Shown here: piece by piece, positions 60,190 to 64,000 of the stretch
Layout: each line of letters opens with the position of its first letter
Numbering within the stretch: the stretch's first letter is position 1
Assembly (NCBI GenBank): GCA_018398805.1
Contig: JAGFBZ010002020.1
Coordinates: forward strand, 545,048-609,047
Source of the DNA: Hirundichthys speculiger
Taxonomy: Eukaryota; Chordata; Actinopteri; Beloniformes; Exocoetidae
Direction of reading: 5' to 3'
DNA length: 64,000 nt
Program-made: the position numbers and the translations under genes
Notes under the pieces: generated by a model
What the model was told of the DNA's origin: nothing
What the model saw: only the letters and a program-made list of their open reading frames with translations
Databases searched by the model: none

Positions 60190-60460
60190 TTTTGTTGCAG
60201 TTCACCGACTGACCACTAGGTGCTGGCAGCAAACAGAGTAAATCCCCATTGACTTCCATGTTAAAATGGCCAACTTTGTAGCAGAATTAAACATATTTAC
60301 AGCCTGGTTCAAAAAACCTTTTTGCTGTCTATTGTTAGATTTGATATCCATGGCAACTATATAGGGGACTGAATTTTTTTTTCTACCACATCAGCTAAAG
60401 TTATTTTAAGCAATAAAACTGACCAATCAGATTGCCGAACGTCATTAGATGTCTTTGATT
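60190..60460. repeat. Dispersed fish repeat fragment
   Basis: ccattgacttccatgttaaa followed by atggccaac and tacagcctggttcaaaaaac: words I recall from an abundant teleost repeat. Borders undefined. Confidence 0.45.
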
Positions 60461-60748
60461 GACAGCTAGCCATTGGCTCTGTCGTTTGTTTGGCTCTGTC
60501 CATTGACTCTAGCTATGTAGCACTTAGCGTCATATTGATTTCTGATCTGTGAGTAAAAACCAAATTGATGATGGTTTTATTTTAGAGAATATGTTTACTT
60601 GTGTTAATTGTATGAACAGGGTTGTAGTTCGTCTGAAAGGATCTGGGGATGAAGCTTAGTTTAGCCGTGCTAACAGCAGCAATCATTTGTCCCTGAAACA
60701 ACATTTGAGACTGGAGGTGCTACTGTGAAGGCCAGGGGCCAGGATGAT

Positions 60749-60918
60749 TGACTGCAAGTTCCAGCATAATTCGGCTTGGAAGAGAGGGCTCGCCTTGTCA
60801 CAGAGGCCATCTGGTCTGATGCGTGGGCTGTCGGCTGGCACTTGGTTGGGGGAGGCAATATGCTCCCAGAGAATCATTTCAGGACTCTTCCAAGTTGAAT
60901 TATGCTGGGACCTGCAGT
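60749..60918. repeat. Inverted repeat, GC-rich unit
   Basis: Arms of about 33 bases at 60749-60782 and 60886-60918 (gactgcaagttccagcataa and its near-complement) enclose about 103 bases. GC content is higher than the surroundings; possibly a MITE core. No duplication found. Confidence 0.6.
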
Positions 60919-63901
60919 CATCCCCATCAGCCGTTCCACGTGGCTGTCAAGGGTTCTATGGCAGCTGTCAGTGGGCCCCCGGCGGGCTTGCAGTAGGCCT
61001 CCAGTTGCGCCAAGCTCGGCAATGGAGCTCTGCTACGGGACCTGCCATGCTGAGGCCCAGCAGCACTTGTTTTGTTCCAGACGATGTTCCGGCTGTAATA
61101 CTTGAAATTAGGATGTTCGGGCAAAATGAAAAGAAATGAATCAAAATGAATATAAATGATCACCCTGGGTTAGTAGACGCTAAGCCAGCCAAACTAAAAC
61201 AGTTATGTGGTCGGTGTGTCCCTGTCGGCGTCTCAGCACTGGTTGTTCTGCTTCTTTGCAACATGGTGCCACGCAGTTCTAGGAAAAAGGGCCTCAAAAG
61301 CCTCTTTTGAAGCCTCTTCAAAAATGCTTCGTTCAGTATATAAAGTCCATTGGTACACCCTGTACAGGTACCAGTCCACCACAGGGCTATACAGAGAGAC
61401 AAGCGAAATAAACAACCATGCAGGCTCACACTCACTGCAGTAAGCATTTTAGAATCAGCAAATCATTAGAACCTAACATGGATGTCAGAAACCCAGAGAA
61501 AACCCATATATGTACAGAACCAGTATGCTATCTCCTGTGCTAACCACACCCAACACTAAAAAATTACGTAAATTTAAAGATATGATTGTCATAATGAAAA
61601 AATAATTCTTACCTGCTGACTCAATTAAACACTTTTTGCTACTGAGTATGCGTCATCATAGTCCGTTTGTGCATTAGCTGTTACAGTTTACTTGTCTTGC
61701 TCTGTCTTTGACTCTGGCCTTTTGTGTGTTTGTGTGTAGTCTGAAGTTCAGGAGTTATTCACCTGATGTCTGATGTCAGTTTTGTAAAAATGGCACAATC
61801 TGTCCTCTTCCTCTACCTTGCTGCCTGTTGTGCTGATTTTGTCCTTTTAGCATCGTCTGATAGAAAATGTCCTACGGTACGGTGGCAGAGTAAGCTGCCC
61901 CGAGCTCATCCATCTCTCCTCTGTCCGTCATGATACTGTTCTATTGTCCAATTGGCACACAATCAGTGGCAAATCTCTGTCATTCTATAAGTAAGGAGCT
62001 ATATAGGGGCCCAAGTAGTTGTCCAACATCCTTGCACACAATCCCTTTTTTGGTAAGATTTATATACATTACACAGTGGTCATACCTTGTTCAAATAGTT
62101 TATGTAATTAAAAAACAAAACAGTCATAGACAGTAAAACTCCTTCACAATTTTACTTTATGGTTAGCGTGTATACACAAAATACTTGTCAAAATACAGCA
62201 CACTAAGTACATGGATTAGCATTAGATTTACTAGCAACAGTGAAATGCTAACATTCATACTCAACTAACAGCTAGCTGTTGTCTGACTTAATTTTAAGTT
62301 TGTCAGATTTGAGCTGAGTGACAGCAGTGAGTAATTTTCCTTTCACATTTGAGTGAAGACTAGCATGAGAATTTGTGATTCATCAATAACAACGAAAAAA
62401 GGTTGACTGCCATTTATTGGCTTTACATGTAATTCTACTCTCACAAAAACATTATTCTTCAGTATGTTTTTATTGACAGTGGAAATTCCTGTTTAGAGCA
62501 TCAGTGCCTCTTACTGTTTGGATATTTGCACCCACCTTCAAGCTGACTGTCCTTGGAAAAAGTACAGATGAGTGACAGCACAGAGATGCTTCAGGGGGCC
62601 AATCAAATTTTAGCTTGGGCCAGTGCTCCTATATGCCCCTGCCGCACATGGATTGTATGATCCTGCTCTTGTTTGTTTTTCATTGCTGTTGGTGAAGGCA
62701 TGTTTTACATCTGCTAAAGCTCCAAATGTTTGTTCAACTTGTGTTTAAATGTTCAGGTCATAGAAGATGACCTCAGCACACCCTTTTTCTGAAAACTTAA
62801 GTTGTTTCTGATTAATTTTCAGTATTTTAATAATAGCAGGTCTGATGAATGGCTCTTATAGTGTAATGTGAAAATCTCTGTTGTTTAATTTTCTTGCATA
62901 TTAGACTTAGCAGTAATCATAACACAGAGATGGGGGATGGAGTCTTCCTGTAGGCAATGTTCGGCCTGGTTTTGCTTTGTCTTTGACTAATTTGGATTTC
63001 TTTACCCTCCCTACTGAGTCTTTTTTTCCTTTTTTTTAATATGAATGATATACTTAAAGGAGTTGTGCTATGCTTTTTAATCGGACAGTTTTACCCAAGC
63101 AAAGGCTCCATACACAGGGGATTTCAAAATAATCCACTGACTGATGCAGTTTCTAATGAGACACATTCACTTGAAAGCACAAATAAAGAAAAGCATAGAA
63201 AAAAAATCACACAGACACAGTAGCATAATAACAAAAAGTACATGTCCTAATGGTGGTTCTACCTCATGGGTGCTGTAGAAATGTTTGTATGGACCATCCA
63301 GACCAGGGATGCCTGTTTAATGCAGGTATGTATGTAAAATAATATCCAGACCACCCAGATGAGTTCAGTGCCTTTGTGAATTGCTGCTGTCCTGGCTTTG
63401 AATTCTATGTATTTGGTGCCTCCAGACATCATCAGATATGTAGTCAGCAGGGCCCCACAGTATCATCAGTGAGGTGGAACCTTACTGGAAATATATCACT
63501 GAAGGAAGGTTCATTTGCTATCCATACCAGTCTGTCATTTTAGTTCACAATCATTTTAGTTCTGTGTTAAATGAGCAACCTATTATCCTCATCTTTCGCT
63601 CTCCCCCAACCAAGTCTTTTTTTCTCCAGCTGAACCAGCTACATCAAAGGAGCGTGCTTCAAATCGCAGGTGTTGAAGGATTAAGGCCACCGCAGAATGG
63701 GCTTTTATTCTCAGCTTCATCTTTGATGTAGCCTCTATTTGACACACTTGTGTCTCTAACCTGTAACATGGATTAGTAGTCTGGAGTATCTGTTTCTAAA
63801 CTGAAAGAATAGAGTCTGTTCAATCTCACATGGAAACTGCAGGAATTGGTTAGTATGTTCCAAAGGTGTTTATTTGTTAAGCAGATAAATTAGACGATTA
63901 T

Positions 63902-63947
<46 letters not shown>

Positions 63948-64000
63948 GACTGTGGTTACTATCCTTTGAATGTTTCTGAGTGCAAAGTAACATATCTTGG
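60919..64000. other. Gene-free right end
   Basis: No exon or known RNA recognised. A TA microsatellite lies at 63903-63945. The short frame at 63474-63731 has no conserved motif. Confidence 0.5.
63903..63945. repeat. (TA)n microsatellite
   Basis: About twenty pure TA units. Confidence 0.97.

Noticed and set aside
63474..63731. 85-codon frame near the right end
   Set aside because: It has an acceptor-like tract in the middle but no conserved residues and no partner exons.

Overview
This window is vertebrate nuclear DNA, almost certainly from a teleost fish and probably a percomorph. Genes are split by introns with GT/AG borders. Introns and spacers are packed with transposon families that I recognise from fish genomes: Tc1/mariner with TA duplications, hAT with 8-bp duplications, TTAA-target MITEs, L2/CR1-, RTE- and tRNA-SINE-type retroelements, and AT and CTAT microsatellites. 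There are no operons, ribosome binding sites, CRISPR arrays or rRNA genes. All three named genes were identified by reading conserved protein sequence across predicted exons. No database search was run.

Layout. (1) About 1.06-28.4 kb, plus strand: apba2 (Mint2/X11-beta). Thirteen coding exons join in frame to a protein of about 934 residues: an acidic N-terminus with the Munc18-binding segment, a PTB domain, two PDZ domains and a PLYI tail. (2) 29.6-35.8 kb, minus strand: sord (sorbitol dehydrogenase). Nine coding exons give exactly 357 residues, the human length; the gene is convergent with apba2. Two CTCF-like motifs in opposite orientation lie between the two gene ends. Intron 2 of sord holds a 1.62-kb, almost entirely self-complementary foldback element. 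(3) 36.6-40.5 kb: a stack of transposons nested four deep, with readable target-site duplications on two layers. (4) 42.5-49.2 kb: a rearranged segment with inverted arms about 4 kb apart. It contains an intact intronless ORF of 172 codons (44753-45271) that I do not recognise, with two perfect CRE palindromes and a third CRE-like site upstream. (5) 50.3-55.9 kb, minus strand: terb2, the meiotic telomere-bouquet protein. Seven small coding exons join in frame to 201 residues. No single long ORF reveals this gene; exon splicing and the sord neighbourhood do. Its first intron is largely filled by four DNA transposons. (6) 56.1-64 kb: a decayed PHD-finger fragment, repeats, and otherwise no recognised gene.

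Function and context. The genes do not form a pathway: Apba2 is a neuronal adaptor of synaptic vesicle and APP trafficking, Sord a polyol-pathway enzyme, Terb2 a meiotic telomere tether. Adjacency of sord and terb2 matches human 15q21.1. APBA2 in human lies elsewhere on 15q, so the apba2-sord junction here is either the ancestral arrangement or a fish rearrangement.

Best candidates for something undescribed: the orphan CRE-promoter ORF at 44.75 kb and its inverted surroundings, the giant foldback element inside sord, several perfect short fold-back inversions (near 2.3, 44.6 and 50.87 kb), and a UGC-flanked 36-nt exon in apba2.
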